A stretch of DNA of 64,000 nt from Polytrichum commune (GCA_950295325.1 OX485808.1:20854527-20918526); one strand, 5' to 3'; counted from the stretch's first letter, positions 47,357 to 60,600 are shown. Notes: generated by a model from the sequence alone, not told the origin. Numbers and translations: made by a program.

Positions 47357-48064
47357 GGGCCACTTTATACATGGCTTGGTACCGGCTTGAGCACCAGCCC
47401 GATTCATGTGCGATTAAGCCCTCAATCCGGGCCAATTTTATCAACTTTTGCGGGCCCAACCTTCTCCACACGTAAAGTGACAAGGCCCAATATTAGGTCC
47501 CGGTGTTCTTGAGGGAAAAGTGTAGTGAAGAGAATTAACTTTTCATGGACCGACAATAGATATGTCCATTATCCAACAGGTGCGGCCCAATCCGGCCCAT
47601 GTTGAGACTATGGGCTGAAGAAAAACTCGCCCCAATTTCATCAAGCCGGCGTGAAGGTTTGGCGCCAAAATCGTGCCACCTAGGATGCCACATGGGATGA
47701 GGGAGTGTTCGGGCCCAACTCTAGTATAAAACCCTTGGATCGGATTTGATGAAACCTATGATCGGAGAAAACCAGTAGTTAGTCACAGATGAACCGGTTG
47801 AGTTTGAGAAATAACCGGTCAAAGTTCAAGACTGCATGAAAACTTACCGATCATTTTAGAGGAATTTATAGAATATACCCCAATTTAATAAAAGAAAACC
47901 GAAGGATGTCAACATGTAACCAATTGGACTTGCAAACACTCAGATCTCAACCAATTATGCCCACAAATCTCCCCGGTCACTACATGAAACCAAGCGATCC
48001 TATTGGCCCAAATTTATGGAATTATGTCCAGCCCTCAATCCGGCCCCAAGTATGAAAGTGGCAC
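47357..48064. mobile_element. 700 bp TIR element (GGGCCACTTTATACATGG tip)
   Basis: Left GGGCCACTTTATACATGGC; right inverted AGTGCCACTTTCATACTTGG. Probable CAA/TAA flanks, imperfect. The interior is rich in CCGGCCC/GGGCCC words and includes a copy of the CCGGTTGAGTTTGAG repeat (47760-47970). No frame. Confidence 0.6.
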
Positions 48065-51059
48065 TAAATGTGGGCATAAAATTTGGCTTTATAGATGGAG
48101 GACACTCTAGCCCAGCAACCACTTGCTAAAACAAAACCAATTAGTTACCGCTCACATGATCAAATCAACCAAGGTATGGGGAGATTTTTGGGCATAATCC
48201 TAGTGTTTCCAACTCCAAACCGGTCACATGTCGACACTTTTCGGTTTTCCTTTACGAAATTGGGGTATGTTCTATGAATTCCTCCAAAATGGATCTCACT
48301 TTCGACCAGTTATTCGGCCACCAGTTATTTCTCAATCTCAACCAGTTCATCTGTAACTAGCAACCAGATCTCCCAGTTCATTGAGATCAATCTTCGTTTT
48401 TAGTATGACCGATCCTCCCCACCTATGTTCGGGGAAAACCGACGGCTAGTTCATTATCAGCCGATGGATTTCCCCTCATGGCCGGTCTAAATTTCCAACC
48501 ATCGGATGGCAATCCGACTGTAATTTCAATCCTCCGGCAATTAGCCAATGGACCAGAAAATGTCCCGGAAATGAAGCCGATTCTTCTTGTGAGTTACTGG
48601 ATTTCAGCCGGAAGCATCCAGAGCGCTATTTGTCTGGGGCATCTGATGATGCACTTGAGGAAGTACCCTAAACCTTAAACTTTTTGAATTATGCAACCTT
48701 TCCATGACCAAATCCAATTGCTTCTATGAAGATTTGGGGGACCCTTGGCCTTCAAGCGGTGAAGGCATTGCTAGGTTCAATTCTTGCCAAGGATATTAAC
48801 TCTTCAAATTTAAAGTTTTGAACATGCCTTTCTTTTCACTTATTCAAGATTTTGTACTAAGAAATTATTTCTAACAACTTTTCATACATTTTTTAAACAA
48901 TTAGTGCCAATATGAATTCCATTTAATCGGATATTGGCCAATGAAAATATGAAAATATAGGCAATTGGCCGATTGATTTTACAAAAGACCGGCTCTTGCC
49001 GATGTAAATTGGGAAAAATCCGACCCTTCGTAGCAACTACCGGCAATTAGCCACTAATGGGGCATTCCCACTTGACATTAGTTAGAAGTAGTTTTAGTCT
49101 AAAAGGGGTTTTAGTTATCTAGGGTTCACACATACGGCTCTTTTTAGTGCCGAGCCTAGGTGGCAAATGATGTGGCATGGCTTAAAAGTGGAGGTTTTAA
49201 GCCTCAACATCGGTACCTAAACATGAGGCAAGAATATAGGAACTTTAAAAGTGTCGCCTCCCACCCTTGTGATTGGTTGCTTTTTAGTCTTAGCTATGAG
49301 GGCACGAGGAGTTCCATTAACAAAAACCGATGGTAAGATAGGTGAGTAGTAAGGCATTTGGGGATGGGGCAAAAACTACCCAACAGTCATTGCTTGGTAG
49401 CTAGATAAAACCATGAACATGTGTGAAAGCTACTACACTAAAACCTACTCCACAATCTGCGGAGCAAGTTCTTGTAGGTGCATTGGGATAGTCGGATGCC
49501 TCCGCTATAACCGAGGGAGCTGAGCTTTACCCGGTTTTTAGGAAATGCTTTGGGTCTTAACTAAAGTCAGGTGGGAAGGGAGCATAACTTAAGGCTTCAA
49601 AAACTTCCCGAACTCTGCTCCCCACTGTAGTCTCCTTGGTTGTGTATTGTACAAGAGAAAGTGGTGTCTATGTGGTCGTGCAAATGCCTTTGGTTATGGG
49701 TTAAGTAAGTAAAGCCAAAGACAAAGTAATCGGAGTTGACGAGAGATTTGCTCAAACCCTAGTGGGTCGAATTCAAAAGTGCTCAAAATTATGTTCACGA
49801 TTGTTCACACCTTACTAGGGTTTCTTGAGAATTATATCGTTGACGATCGAGGGTGGTTTGGCTTTGTGCTCAGATTGAAACACTAAAACATTGGAACTCT
49901 TAAACACTGAAATATTGAATGTGATAGTTATCAGGTTTACTTAATCAAACGACTGTTGGACTCCTTTCCAAAAGGCTGCCATTTGGCATGTGATCACATG
50001 CCTTGCTATGGTAGTGCATTTGATAATCAATAAGAGGGAAACTTGGGTCCAAAACCTCCTATAGCCTACAAATTCAAGAGGCCCATGATGAGCTTCAAGG
50101 TGTCATACGAAGGGGGTTCAAGATTTCTTCTTCGCATTCTTGGCTTAAACAGTAGAAAAATGATTACATTGAAAAATTTAGCACAACTATCAAAATAATT
50201 ATTTAAATCGGGACATACATATAGGCATGTAAATCGAATCATTGGGAGTTTGGAGCTTGTATGAATGACGTAAAGTATACTCCAAAGAGTAAAACTCAAG
50301 GAAGCTGATGAGCGCTCCAAGAGTCTACATTTTGGGGAAAAAAATCTAGAACCCAAATGTAGAACCTAACAAGAATGAAAACGGAGGTCCTTGGGGACTA
50401 ACACCGTACTGCAACAATGGATAGACTCATAAACTAAACGAAACTAACATGTCTATTGTTAATTCATTCCCAAAAACATAGGGTCCCTTTCCGTACATCT
50501 ACCTTTACTTCAAAGTTATTATAAGCCTTTACGAATGTAAACATTAGAGAAGAACAATACCTCCCACTTATGTACACTATGTAAGTTGTTGTCTCAAACA
50601 ATACCCCATTTTACACTCACATTAATTCATATGCGGTCTGAAGAGTCCACTACATGAGGCCTCGGTCCTTTCAAGGGACCGTTATACTTTTATAGTCTAC
50701 ATGATCATTTGTTCGAGTCCTAACAAACATGAAAATCATATTCACTTGATCTATGTGATTGAAGCTAAGTTTAGCCCAACTAGTTACAAAGGAGAAATGA
50801 ATGTACAGCCAAATGCACCAACAATATATACATGCAAGAACATTGTGCATTAGAATGTTGAATGGTGTCACTAAAGCCACTTTTTATTATTGTTATTTAC
50901 ATCTGAGAATTTGATGAAAAAATTAGATATTGGAGCTTTGGGTGAATAGCAAGTTCTAAAAGATAAATAGTAAGATACATGCTCTATTTTATGTACATCT
51001 CTATGTTCATCTTTGCTTCCGATAGTGCACAATGAAAGGGTAGAACCAAGTGCTAAGCT
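48065..51059. other. Intergenic; reversed CCGGTTGAGTTTGAG repeat at 48180-48390
   Basis: 48180-48390 is a minus-orientation copy of the dispersed repeat (CAACCAGTTCATCTGTAACTA). The following 600 bp are rich in CCGGCAATTAGCC and its inverse, suggesting another unclassified element. The small frame at 48478 lies within it and is not convincing. From 49.1 to 51.0 kb I see no gene; a tip-like AGGGTTCACACATACGGC at 49133 lacks a clear partner. Confidence 0.4.
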
Positions 51060-51917
51060 ACACTAAATATGATGTTTAGTGTGACTTACTATTTGGATTT
51101 ACGCAATGCTATATATATTTATTGTGCATCTCATATATTACCAACAATGTGAAATTGGTAGTTTGGACGTTATAGAGCATTGGCAACTTTACTTGGTAGA
51201 AAATCATTTCAATAGTAAAAAAGATATCGTAGACATGCTACTAACCGTGCATATTTGGGTTTCAAATGGTTTTCCACAAGGTGGGTTAAACCTTCTTTTT
51301 TTTTTTAATTTGTAATTAGTAAATGAGATGAGAGTATTGTGGTAAAATGAAATGACAATTGTATTTGAAAAGTTGTAACCTTTCTACAATCAAGTTCACA
51401 ACTATATGCATCAATGTGTGATCAATGTGCCATTCACTAACCGTGCATGTTAGGTTTCACTAAAGGAGCTACAAATGTTGCCCTCTTCTTTGTAGGCATA
51501 GGAAATTGACGAGGTTTTGATATTGTCCTTTTGACTTGTGTAGCCATTTTCTTCTCAAGTTGTTGTTGAAATTTTTGCTTCTTTTTTGGCCCTGGCAAGG
51601 TCTGTTCTTTTCATCTTCATCAAATTGCTACATCTACACCTTGCTATGTGATTTGACTGAAGGAAACTCCATGATGAGTGTGAGTTGACAGTGATGTTTT
51701 AGGTCATTGGCGCGGTCATGATTGAGTTTGAGAGACATCGGACGGTTGAGATTGCATGTGATATAATTTGACGGCCGAGATTATAAGTACACGGTAAGTG
51801 GCATGGTGGAGTATCATGACATGCACGGTAAGTGGTGTTGCACGGTTAGTAGCATGTCTACGATATAGCACCGTGTAAATCCAAATAATGAGTCACACTA
51901 AATATCATATTTGGTGT
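51060..51917. mobile_element. 860 bp element with palindromic tips, ATTTGGATTTACGC subterminus
   Basis: A 23-bp palindrome at 51060-51082 and its near-copy at 51895-51917 end the element. GTGACTTACTATTTGGATTT follows the left tip; AAATCCAAATAATGAGTCAC precedes the right one. It is four times longer than the sibling at 41336 and has no recognisable protein. Confidence 0.7.
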
Positions 51918-52194
51918 AGTTACAATCGATGTCTAACATGCAACCGGTCGGACTTGGAAACACTTGGATCTTGATCAATTATGCCCAAATATCTCCCGGG
52001 ACACTTGTCGCATTCCCTTGTAATCCTCTCCTCCTTTTGCCCCTTTCCTTCCTCCCGTTGCATATTCCCGGTCTTCCGGGACTCTTCCTTTGCCTCATGT
52101 GCATTGTAGTCACAAGAATTCTTGTGCATTTTAAGATATTTTGACAATGTGTTCAAGGAAAAGTAGAGGCATGCAAGAAGGGATTCAATGTTCA

Positions 52195-52200
52195 AGAAGC

Positions 52201-52236
<36 letters not shown>

Positions 52237-52440
52237 GTTTAAAAAAAATGAGACAAAAGGTTGGCAAGCCAACGCCAAAGCACAGGAGGCAATTGGCCAC
52301 CTGACAAGTTCTCTGGTCAAGTAGAGAGGAGATTTTACAGCCGGGAATCGAACCGCCAACCTCTTCCTTGAGGTTTGGATATCTGTCCACCATCATCCGG
52401 TAGTTTAGGGTCGTCTCAGACCAAAGAAACCTAGAATTCA
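52195..52440 (-). mobile_element. tRNA-derived SINE candidate with (ATT)n tail
   Basis: On the minus strand the head has GATGGTGGACAGATATCC as a possible A box and GGCGGTTCGATTCCC (about 52344-52358), an excellent Pol III B box. After a unique body of about 100 nt it ends in a TTTTTTTTAAAC stretch and a (TAA)12 microsatellite at 52201-52236. This is the layout of a plant SINE. The long minus frame spanning it (poly-isoleucine from the microsatellite) is not a gene. Confidence 0.65.
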
Positions 52441-52976
52441 TGCAACCGTTAGTTTACACAAAACGTTACTATTGATGGTTCATGCCCTAATTCTTGTAGT
52501 TGTATCCATCCTTAGCTTCCATTTCCCTCATCACCTTTGCTCTTGTTGATGCATAAGATTTTCCAACTGAAGTTGACATTTCTCTTTTCAAATATAACCT
52601 ACACCCTAAGCCCTCTGCAAATTGAGGTTGAATGTGCATCTTGGACAACATTAAAAGAAGATTGTCCACGCACCAATTTCATAATATTCTCAATCCACCG
52701 AACCATTGGCAAAGGGCTGCATAACGTTATGTTATGTTATGTTATGTTGCTACGGTTCTATTTTTGACTATATTATACTAATGATCCTAAATGGAACAAG
52801 GCCCACATGTTAAGACCAAGTGTTGGGTGCCTACAAAGCTTGGAGATGTGCCGATGCTTGCAAATGTGTATTTGAACTTTGAGCGAGAATGAATGGTATG
52901 ATCAATAATCTACCTATCAAAGTTTCGCTTGACTTTTTGGATGGAGATGTAGGAGTGAGAGAAGGAATAGTCACGT
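52441..52976. other. Intergenic; short GTTAT pentamer array
   Basis: GTTAT pentamers repeat four to five times at about 52727-52747. No gene seen. Confidence 0.5.
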
Positions 52977-53157
52977 ACAAGCATATCTCTCATTCCTACA
53001 ACATAGAAACTTGACTCCCCGTAAGTTTGTGACCGATTAAGGACCTAGACTAGACTAATTTGGAGTCGTTAAAACCAATTATGATATAAAATCAACTAAA
53101 CATAAGAGAACGCATATTATTACGAGCTTATATGTTGGATGAATGAGAGGTACCCTC
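52977..53157. mobile_element. 180 bp MITE, CTCATTCATCCAACAT family, copy 2 of 3
   Basis: Left GTACAAGCATATCTCTCATT followed by CCTACAACATAG; right inverted GGTACCTCTCATTCATCC followed by AACATATAAG. The inner GACTAGACTAATTTGG is shared with the copy at 63146. Confidence 0.65.
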
Positions 53158-54177
53158 ATATGCCACAATCCCAACCCCCCATGCAGTAGCTCGTAAAGGT
53201 TAAAAGAATCTATGTGCAAAAGAGTACCCAACCAAGCCCCAAAAAATCACCCTTTAATTAGGGTTTCCTCAAGCTCCATGCATCCTTTTGAAATTGTGGC
53301 CGACACATGCAATTGGGTTTTGGTGGGGCGTGTCCTTTCCAAAGCCACCGTTCTCAAGTGCCATATGATTCTAATTATGGTCCCACACGCTCTTGCCGTT
53401 ACTAAGTAGATGGACGAACTTGCGTTACATTCTTCCCTACTAGTACGTAGTTTATAGAATTCCACCTTAAAGGATCACACTCAATATTTTGGGGCAAACC
53501 AAACCTCCTACGTTACTATCCATTCTTGGATCTAGAGTGAAAGTTTTCACCCGAAACACAATATTGAATCTAGATTGTTAGCTTGTGCAAATTCGTTAAC
53601 GAAAACCTGAGTGTTATTGTTGGCTCACACAAAACGTTGTACAAGAAGGTGCCATACTTTTTGTGTCCATAATATTATTTAGCCACGTGAATTGATTCCG
53701 GGACCCAGGAATATGTGATTAATATTTTGTGGGCCCCTCAAAAAAACTAGGAATATTCGTTTATTATTCGTACATTCAAGCTGAATTTGGAGATTTGGGT
53801 GGAGTTATACTCCCGGCACTATGCACAAGAATTATTTTTCATCCCATGAATATTTGCAAGAAACGTTGTTCATCCCGGTATTATTCCCTAAGATAATCAT
53901 AAAAAATACCAACCCTATTCAGAATATTCTTACTATTCAAACCGACACTATTCGTTACTCGTCTGGCAACATTTTCTTCCTATTTTCTAAGTTTCTTTTC
54001 ATGAAGTTTAAGATAGTGTCAAATGCTAAATACAAAATGGAACACAACCATGCAGCTGAATAATGTTATGTCATTTTGATTAATTAAGATAAGTTCAAAT
54101 TATGTGTTGCTAGAAATCACCCATCACCACTCTTCAAATTCAAGACCCATAAAATCTAGGACTGAAACATCTTGGTA
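53158..54177. other. Intergenic, no supported gene
   Basis: No gene, RNA or clear repeat pair identified. Confidence 0.35.
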
Positions 54178-54650
54178 CATCCAAATCCGTAATATCAACC
54201 CCCAGAATGTCACACACTCTCTAATATCCCGAAACCCTAGGGAAGAGATGTTTGTAGTTCAAATCCCACTCCTTACTGTCACATTTCTCTCCCCTACATC
54301 ACAAAATTTGTCATTAATGCAATCCACCAAAGAAGTCAACCCACACCCTCACATTGCGCCATGTGTCAACACGTGGAGTGTCTTCTTCTTCTTCTTCTTC
54401 TTATGCCACTTGTTGAATGTTGGTGCATGCGTCTGCCACATCGCCCAGGAAGGCCAAGTGGAGTGGACCACACTAGCGTAGGTGGTGGAAGACCGAATTC
54501 AAATTGTCCTCACATATGCTTTGTGTGATTCCATAATGTCACATACTACACTAATTCACTAGTATCACACATCCATGTGAACACTACAAAATTCCGTAAT
54601 ATCACGTTCACTTTGGGTGCCACAGGTGTGATACTACGGAGTTTAGAGTG
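54178..54650. mobile_element. TA-flanked CACYCTAAACTC element, uninterrupted copy
   Basis: Collinear with 28203-29091 but without the 398 bp hAT insert; the empty site GGTGCATGCGTCTGCC is at about 54421-54436. TA flanks (54176-54177 and 54651-54652). The left tip is diverged. Confidence 0.75.
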
Positions 54651-54716
54651 TATCTATGTACATGATATCACCATATATGACACTTGTAATTTGTATAGAG
54701 TACCATGAAATGTGTA

Positions 54717-55710
54717 CAGTCCTACCTCTTTAATACGACACTCGATAATACGACAACCTCGATATTATGACACAAATTTCGTAAACCAAACTTCCTAGTT
54801 CAAATCTACCTCTATACTACGACTATGACAATGTTAATACAACACTCCTAGACCCCCCCCAAATGTCATATTATAGAGGTAATAAATGCATTTATATGGT
54901 GGGTCCCACGCACTTATATATACATAAATACGTAATTTATTTTAAATTCATAAATCTTATACATATGAAGTTTGGATTAAGGAAGTTTAAATGTAAAATG
55001 ATGAAATAAACATGAGAACCATGGGAAATAGGTTCTCTTTCTAAAACCCTACTCATGAAGACCAAAGAGAAAAATCGAGATTGATCAAGGAGTTCGAAGA
55101 CCTGGCCCTTCTTATATCAAAATTGCAGCTTGGATCAGATGAGATGCCATTTGAAGAGTATGTGGTAATGGAAGGTGAAGACATCATTGAGGTTGAATAT
55201 TGCATGTCAGAGTTGGTTGATATGGCCTTAGGACAGAGAATAGAGCCAGTTAGTTTGGACCTTTTTGCTGAGACTGTAAACCCTTTAGATGTTGATGAGA
55301 GACCTCCACCTATTGTGAAACTGACGGATGCTCAACAACATGCTCAACTATTAGCTACATTTTTTATGGACAATTCATTAGACTTCACTCCCGCAAATCT
55401 GATGAAATTGCAGGGCATAATAGAGAAGCTCAATAAGATATATGTTGCTAACTTGAAGTGGCAACATCAGCGGACTATTGATTCCTTCTTCAAGTCCACA
55501 TAGGTTTAGTGAGGAGAATTTGCATATTTGTAATACATTTGAAAGAATACTCATTTTTACATATGGAAAAATATCTCAAGTGTGTTTTTATGAAGTACCT
55601 CGTTATTGTGACAACCAGGTCCAATTTGTCATATTATTGAATATGTGACACCTCGATAATACGACCTTTTTCTCGTTTCCCAAACGTGTCATATTAAAGA
55701 GGTAGGACTG
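54717..55710 (+). mobile_element. Pogo/Tigger-like transposon, internally deleted
   Basis: Perfect start of the TIR on both ends: CAGTCCTACCTCTTTAATA, then CGACACTCGATAATACGAC at the left and, inverted, TGACACGTTTGGGAAACG at the right. TA flanks (54715-54716 and 55711-55712). Subterminal GTCGTATTATCGAGG words recur. The interior carries a C-terminal transposase remnant (55081-55503). The same tips occur at 10350 and 25272 in decayed form. Confidence 0.85.
55081..55503 (+). pseudogene. C-terminal remnant of a pogo/jerky-type transposase
   Basis: An open frame of about 140 codons ends RTIDSFFKST with a stop 207 bp before the transposon's right end. The tail of Tigger/jerky transposases commonly ends (Q)TTI(T/D)DSFFK, and the acidic segment (LGSDEMPFEEYVVMEGED) plus a helical LQGIIEKLNKIYVANLKW fits their C-terminal region. 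There is no ATG at the start, no CENP-B/HTH domain and no DDE catalytic triad, so it cannot transpose by itself. The frame is intact, so the deletion is probably not very old. Confidence 0.65.
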
Positions 55711-56189
55711 TAGAGTCCTCATATTATATCGTATGTGTGTGCTATTGTATGTGTATGTGTATATACATATATATTAATAATAGTAAGGTTACATCTAGAC
55801 TCTAGAGTGCTGAAGAAAGGATCCAATCTCATGACACGTGGCACCAGATTGGCCAACCCATTGGCCATAAAAGCAAAATAGATCCTGAAACAAAATACTG
55901 CAAAGTTCAACATCGTCTGAAAAGCTACAAAGGGTTATCCTGTTTTAGTAAACTAAAGCAAATAAGAAAAGTGACAACTCTATCCGAATCTTCCTGTTCT
56001 ACTTTCTCCCTTTTCCTAGATTCCTCTATCATAGGGGAGCCATCCGCTCTTCAGATAGGCATTAACCCCCTTGTTGGGGTGACGTGGCGCCTTGTGGCCA
56101 ATGAGGTCTTGACACTTCACCATTGTGCATTAGAGGGTTCAAGCTATGGGGCTCACCCAGTTTGAATGGGGCTCCAACAACTATTACCC

Positions 56190-57688
56190 TGCCCACACCT
56201 GCTGGTGGTGGGCAGCGGTGAATGGAGTTCGCCCGTTCATTGCCACCAGTAAGTGTGGGCGTCTACGCTCTCTCGTGGCCATCCCACCAGCAAGTATGTA
56301 ATTTTTTTTGCCCCAGGAACCTTCGCGAAAATTTCTTTATCCACTCTGACTAGTAAAACTTGAGAAAAACGTGAAATCGTTCGGACCCAGTGATTGGGGA
56401 GATTTTTGGGCATAATCGATTGAGACCCTATTGTTTGCAAGTCCAATCGGTTACACGTTGGCATCCTCCGGTTTTCCTGGGATAAATCGGGGTATATTCT
56501 ATAAAATCCTCCAAAATGATTGGTAATTTTCCTGCAATCTTGAACTTCAACCAGTTATTTCTCAAACTCAACCGGTTCATTTGTAACTAACTGCCGGTTC
56601 TCCCCGATCATAGTTCAGACCTTGGGCAACTAACCAATTAATTGAACTATTAGTTAACTACACTAAATATGATATTTAGTGTTAGATACACTAAATACGA
56701 ACGCATACACTAAATATCACTAACCCTATGAAAGGAAGTAAAATTAACTATGAACTCAAACACTAAATTTTTTAATTAGAATTTGACCCAAGTTAAGTTG
56801 CATGGGTTAAGAGTCAACGTATTTGCAAAGGCAACCTAATAGTTGGTATGTAAACCACCTTATACTCATGTTTGTATGGAGGAATATTATACCACTTTAG
56901 CCACTAAGTTAGTGAGGTTGACCTGACTAGCGTGGTAACAGGCTTCTTTGATGCTTCAACCAGCCCTTCCCACATCCATTTGTTGACCCATCAATAAATA
57001 TACAATAAGATTGATAACTACTTTTAAAATAGTATTTAGAGTCACATGGTAGTTTATGTCACTTATGTAATGACATTTCTTAGGAATATATTCACAAGGA
57101 GTGTCATCCAACTTTATAAGTACAAATGGCATATTCTACATCCTAACATTTTTGTAAGAAAATATAGTCATGGATAGTTGAAATTTGCATGAAAGATCAA
57201 TTAGTTAGTGACAATATTTGCAACATTGAAAATCGACAATGTCCATCAGTTTTTACAACCCATCCTGCTAGAACAAGCTAGAAAATTGGTATTTTTTTAG
57301 CCCAATACTGGTGAGCCGGTGAGTTTGAAGCCTAACCAGGTTGAAGGTCGCGACTTCACAGTCTTTCGGTGCCCAAAATTACCAAGATGAGCCAGTGAGT
57401 ATGAGGCCTAACCCGGTTGAAGTTCACAACTTCACAGTCTTTCGGTGCCCAATGTTACCAAGATGAGCCGGTGAGTTTGAGGCCTAACCCGGTTGAAGTT
57501 TGTGACTTCACGGTAAATTGGTGCTAATAGTACGAATTGTTTTTTTTCGAAAAGTTACTAAATTTCCTGCGAACAGGTGAGCGGCGCGAACCTTGCGCCT
57601 AGTCGCTGCTGCTGCCGAATTTCGGGAGAAAAGTGGCTCCCTGCTGGTGGGGGCCTGCAATTGGCCCTCCCACCAGCAGGTGTGGGCA
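56190..57688. mobile_element. 1.5 kb inverted-repeat element (TGCCCACACCTGCTGGTGG tips)
   Basis: TGCCCACACCTGCTGGTGG begins at 56190 and its exact inverse ends at 57688, with more GGTGGG/CCCACC words inside each end. It includes a reversed CCGGTTGAGTTTGAG repeat (56390-56620), a 23-bp palindrome at 56660-56682 and a 76-bp tandem (57313-57535). No clear target duplication and no transposase. Confidence 0.65.
57313..57535. repeat. Three tandem 76-bp units
   Basis: GAGCC(G/A)GTGAGT starts at 57313, 57389 and 57465. Each unit continues GGCCTAACCCGGTTGAAG and ACTTCACAGTCTTTCGGTGCC; the third diverges after ACTTCAC. Confidence 0.9.
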
Positions 57689-60600
57689 TGCTTTATGTAG
57701 TACTGAATTCATGTTTCCAAGCTTGATCATCTAGATTGATATTTTTTTTTTATTATTATCTTGGCACAAATTGAAAATTCAATTGCAAGAAAGGAACCAA
57801 AAAACAACGACCTCGGGAGAACCAATGCAAACCGAGGGGAGATCAAGAATAGATTGATAGAATATTTAACAGAATCTGTTACAAGTGAGGAAGAGTGAAA
57901 ATCCTCGGAGTGGATACATTACTGCAGTATATCATAGCATCCATATGTACACAACATGTATTTACATCTAGGTTATTTGTCAAGTCCAACTTAACATTAT
58001 TAAGCATCCAGATGATGGTCTCTTTTCTAAAGAAAGAGGTTACAATTACAAAACTCGCCTAGTACATGGTCCCATGGAACGCAGCCAAGGAGCTAAGTGA
58101 TGCTATAATTTTATTTTATTTACTTCTCCTTCTCATTAATCCTTTCTTTTCCAAGCTTTCTTGTGATGGGAAAGTACTTTATAACCTCCCCCCCCCCCCC
58201 CCCCTTACCTTCTCTATCTCGAGCTCGCAAACATATACATGATATGAATGTTCAGTTCAATGAATGGGGAGAATCGATTTATATATATATAAAACCTAGA
58301 AGATGTCAACATGAAATTGGTTGGGCTTGGAAACACTAAGATCTCAACCTATCATGTCCAAAAATCTCACTAAACATTGGTTTGAATCCAATATGAGAGA
58401 CACCCATCACATGGTCAATGAACTTTGACCTTATCTACACTAAGCACATGAGCTCCAAAAAAAATTATTTTTAAAATGATGGTAGTGGGTTCCAATCAAT
58501 ACTAGGGGTGTTGGAGCAAAGAATGATGTGGCAATTGCATGGTGGACTTCCTATATAACTTTCTAACACATCATTAAACACTCGATCATCCCCTTACAAA
58601 GAGCATGTGTGGATGTGTGTGCATGTGCAAGTTGGTGTTGGAAAGGTGGTGTTGGGAAAGAAAACACTAGGATCTTATATATTCAAGTATGTTTTCTACT
58701 CATTTGGACCGACTTTTGACCTTCCAATACATATGTGCCCAAATATGAGCACACATGGGCCCCGCTACAATGTCCACGTGGCATTTGGTCTTTAGAAGTA
58801 GCTTATCATTTGGGAAGACTCCAAAAAGACTTGAAAACACCCATGGGAAATTCTAAAACTTGTATCTAAGTAAACTTGGACATATTCGTAATTTTTTTTT
58901 TGTTACTTTCACTATGGGCAAATCCGTCAATACACTTCCAAATTATACACAAATTCATAGGAGATATGTGAACCCTCAGTGATTACTTGAATACTATGGT
59001 ATAAAAGAATACAATGAAGAAAATCATTTCTTATGCTATTTGATGTTGATTCCGTATAAATCAATAATACAATAATGAAAAATATATTAAAAATATATAT
59101 GATATTACCATAATTAGCTTTGCATGTCCTATCAAAGGATCCTATGATACAATTCTTTCGGAGGATCGTACAATACAATTCATCACGCTTTAGGATTAGG
59201 ACTTAGTCCAATTTTACTTAAATATCAATTCTAAGGCCTTGGGCACATCGTGTCTACCTTGACTACAAGTGCTTTCTTTGTTTAGTGTGGGCCACACTAT
59301 TTTCAACACCCATACATTATTATTGAACTGACCTAATAGTGTGACACCATTGTTTGGAATGCATGTTGAAAAGTGTGTCGTTGAACCTAAGAGTTTTTCT
59401 TAGATATTATATCAAGGTTGGTTTTCTTTATCAAACCTCCACTCAAATCATCTTCAAATGACAAAATGTTACCCTCGTTCAAAAAAGGCAATATACCTAC
59501 TCAAACCAACTCATAAATATTGAAACCATTATTTTGTGATGTTTTGGGAAGCTTTGGAATTTGAGGCAGCGGTGCCACAACTGTGCACCTTCCACATGGA
59601 TTTATACCCTTACCACATGTCCAACTAAAAATTTCAATGGTAAATGTTTAGGATATGTTGTGTTTGAGTGTCATGCAAATTTTAGAATAATTAGGATTGT
59701 ACTAAAGTTGTAGTGCATGGGAGGGGCGGGGCTTTTCTTCATGGTCGGAACCGTCATCCGGTCACAGACAAAAAGCACCACTCCTCCATGTAGAAGAGAT
59801 AGAGGTTTAGGGTTTAGGGTACATGGTAAAGTTCGAATACGATTTTGCAATTTCATTATTTGACACTACAATTGTTCTAGAGAAGGTTAAGAAGGTTCAT
59901 GGCAAATCTACAAACCTTTGACTAAAATAAAGCGGTATATGTGAAAGGTTCATAATATAAGAAAGGAAATTGGAAAAGGGTGGGTTGAATACATGGGCCA
60001 ATCAAGCTCATGGACCGGAGTTTCTCATATGAAGGTAAGAGGCTTTACGAAAATCAAACCCAAATGGGTTGATGTAGACATATGATTCCACAAACCATGT
60101 TATCAATGCTTTGTCATCAATGAATTATATAATTTTGGATAGCTTCCACTCCCATAAGGAGGTAAGTGCTTGCAGGCAAAGAGGCTCTTTGTTCATGTTT
60201 GCTCCCTTGAAAACTAGCAGTATCTACTTATCTATAAGCTTCCAAATGTATATCTATTATCTTTAGGTCAATTATGAGCATTCTTATCTTAAGACACTCT
60301 ACTTGAAGGTCATTGGGCCTCTCATCCTATAAAAAAGAACGTCAATGTCTTTTACATTGACATAGGATGTTTGTTCCACACCTCCTACCCATGTCTACAT
60401 GAACATGAGGAGCATGGGGGGGGGGGGGGGGGGGTGAGCTTAATACATATTTTCAAAAGGTGGACTGCCTCTCATCTTATGTCATCTTGTTTTTCATTAA
60501 ACACCTCAAAACTTCAAGAGTTAAGTGCGTAAATGTAATTTCCTTGTGCAACTTTATAGGAGAATGATATGATATGATATCAATATGTGTTAATATATTT

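Noticed and set aside
51920-52441. 173-codon minus-strand frame
   Set aside because: Its poly-isoleucine run is a translated (ATT)n microsatellite and the rest is a SINE-like head with a Pol III B box.
59805-59819. Interstitial telomere
   Set aside because: Only two TTTAGGG units, compatible with chance.
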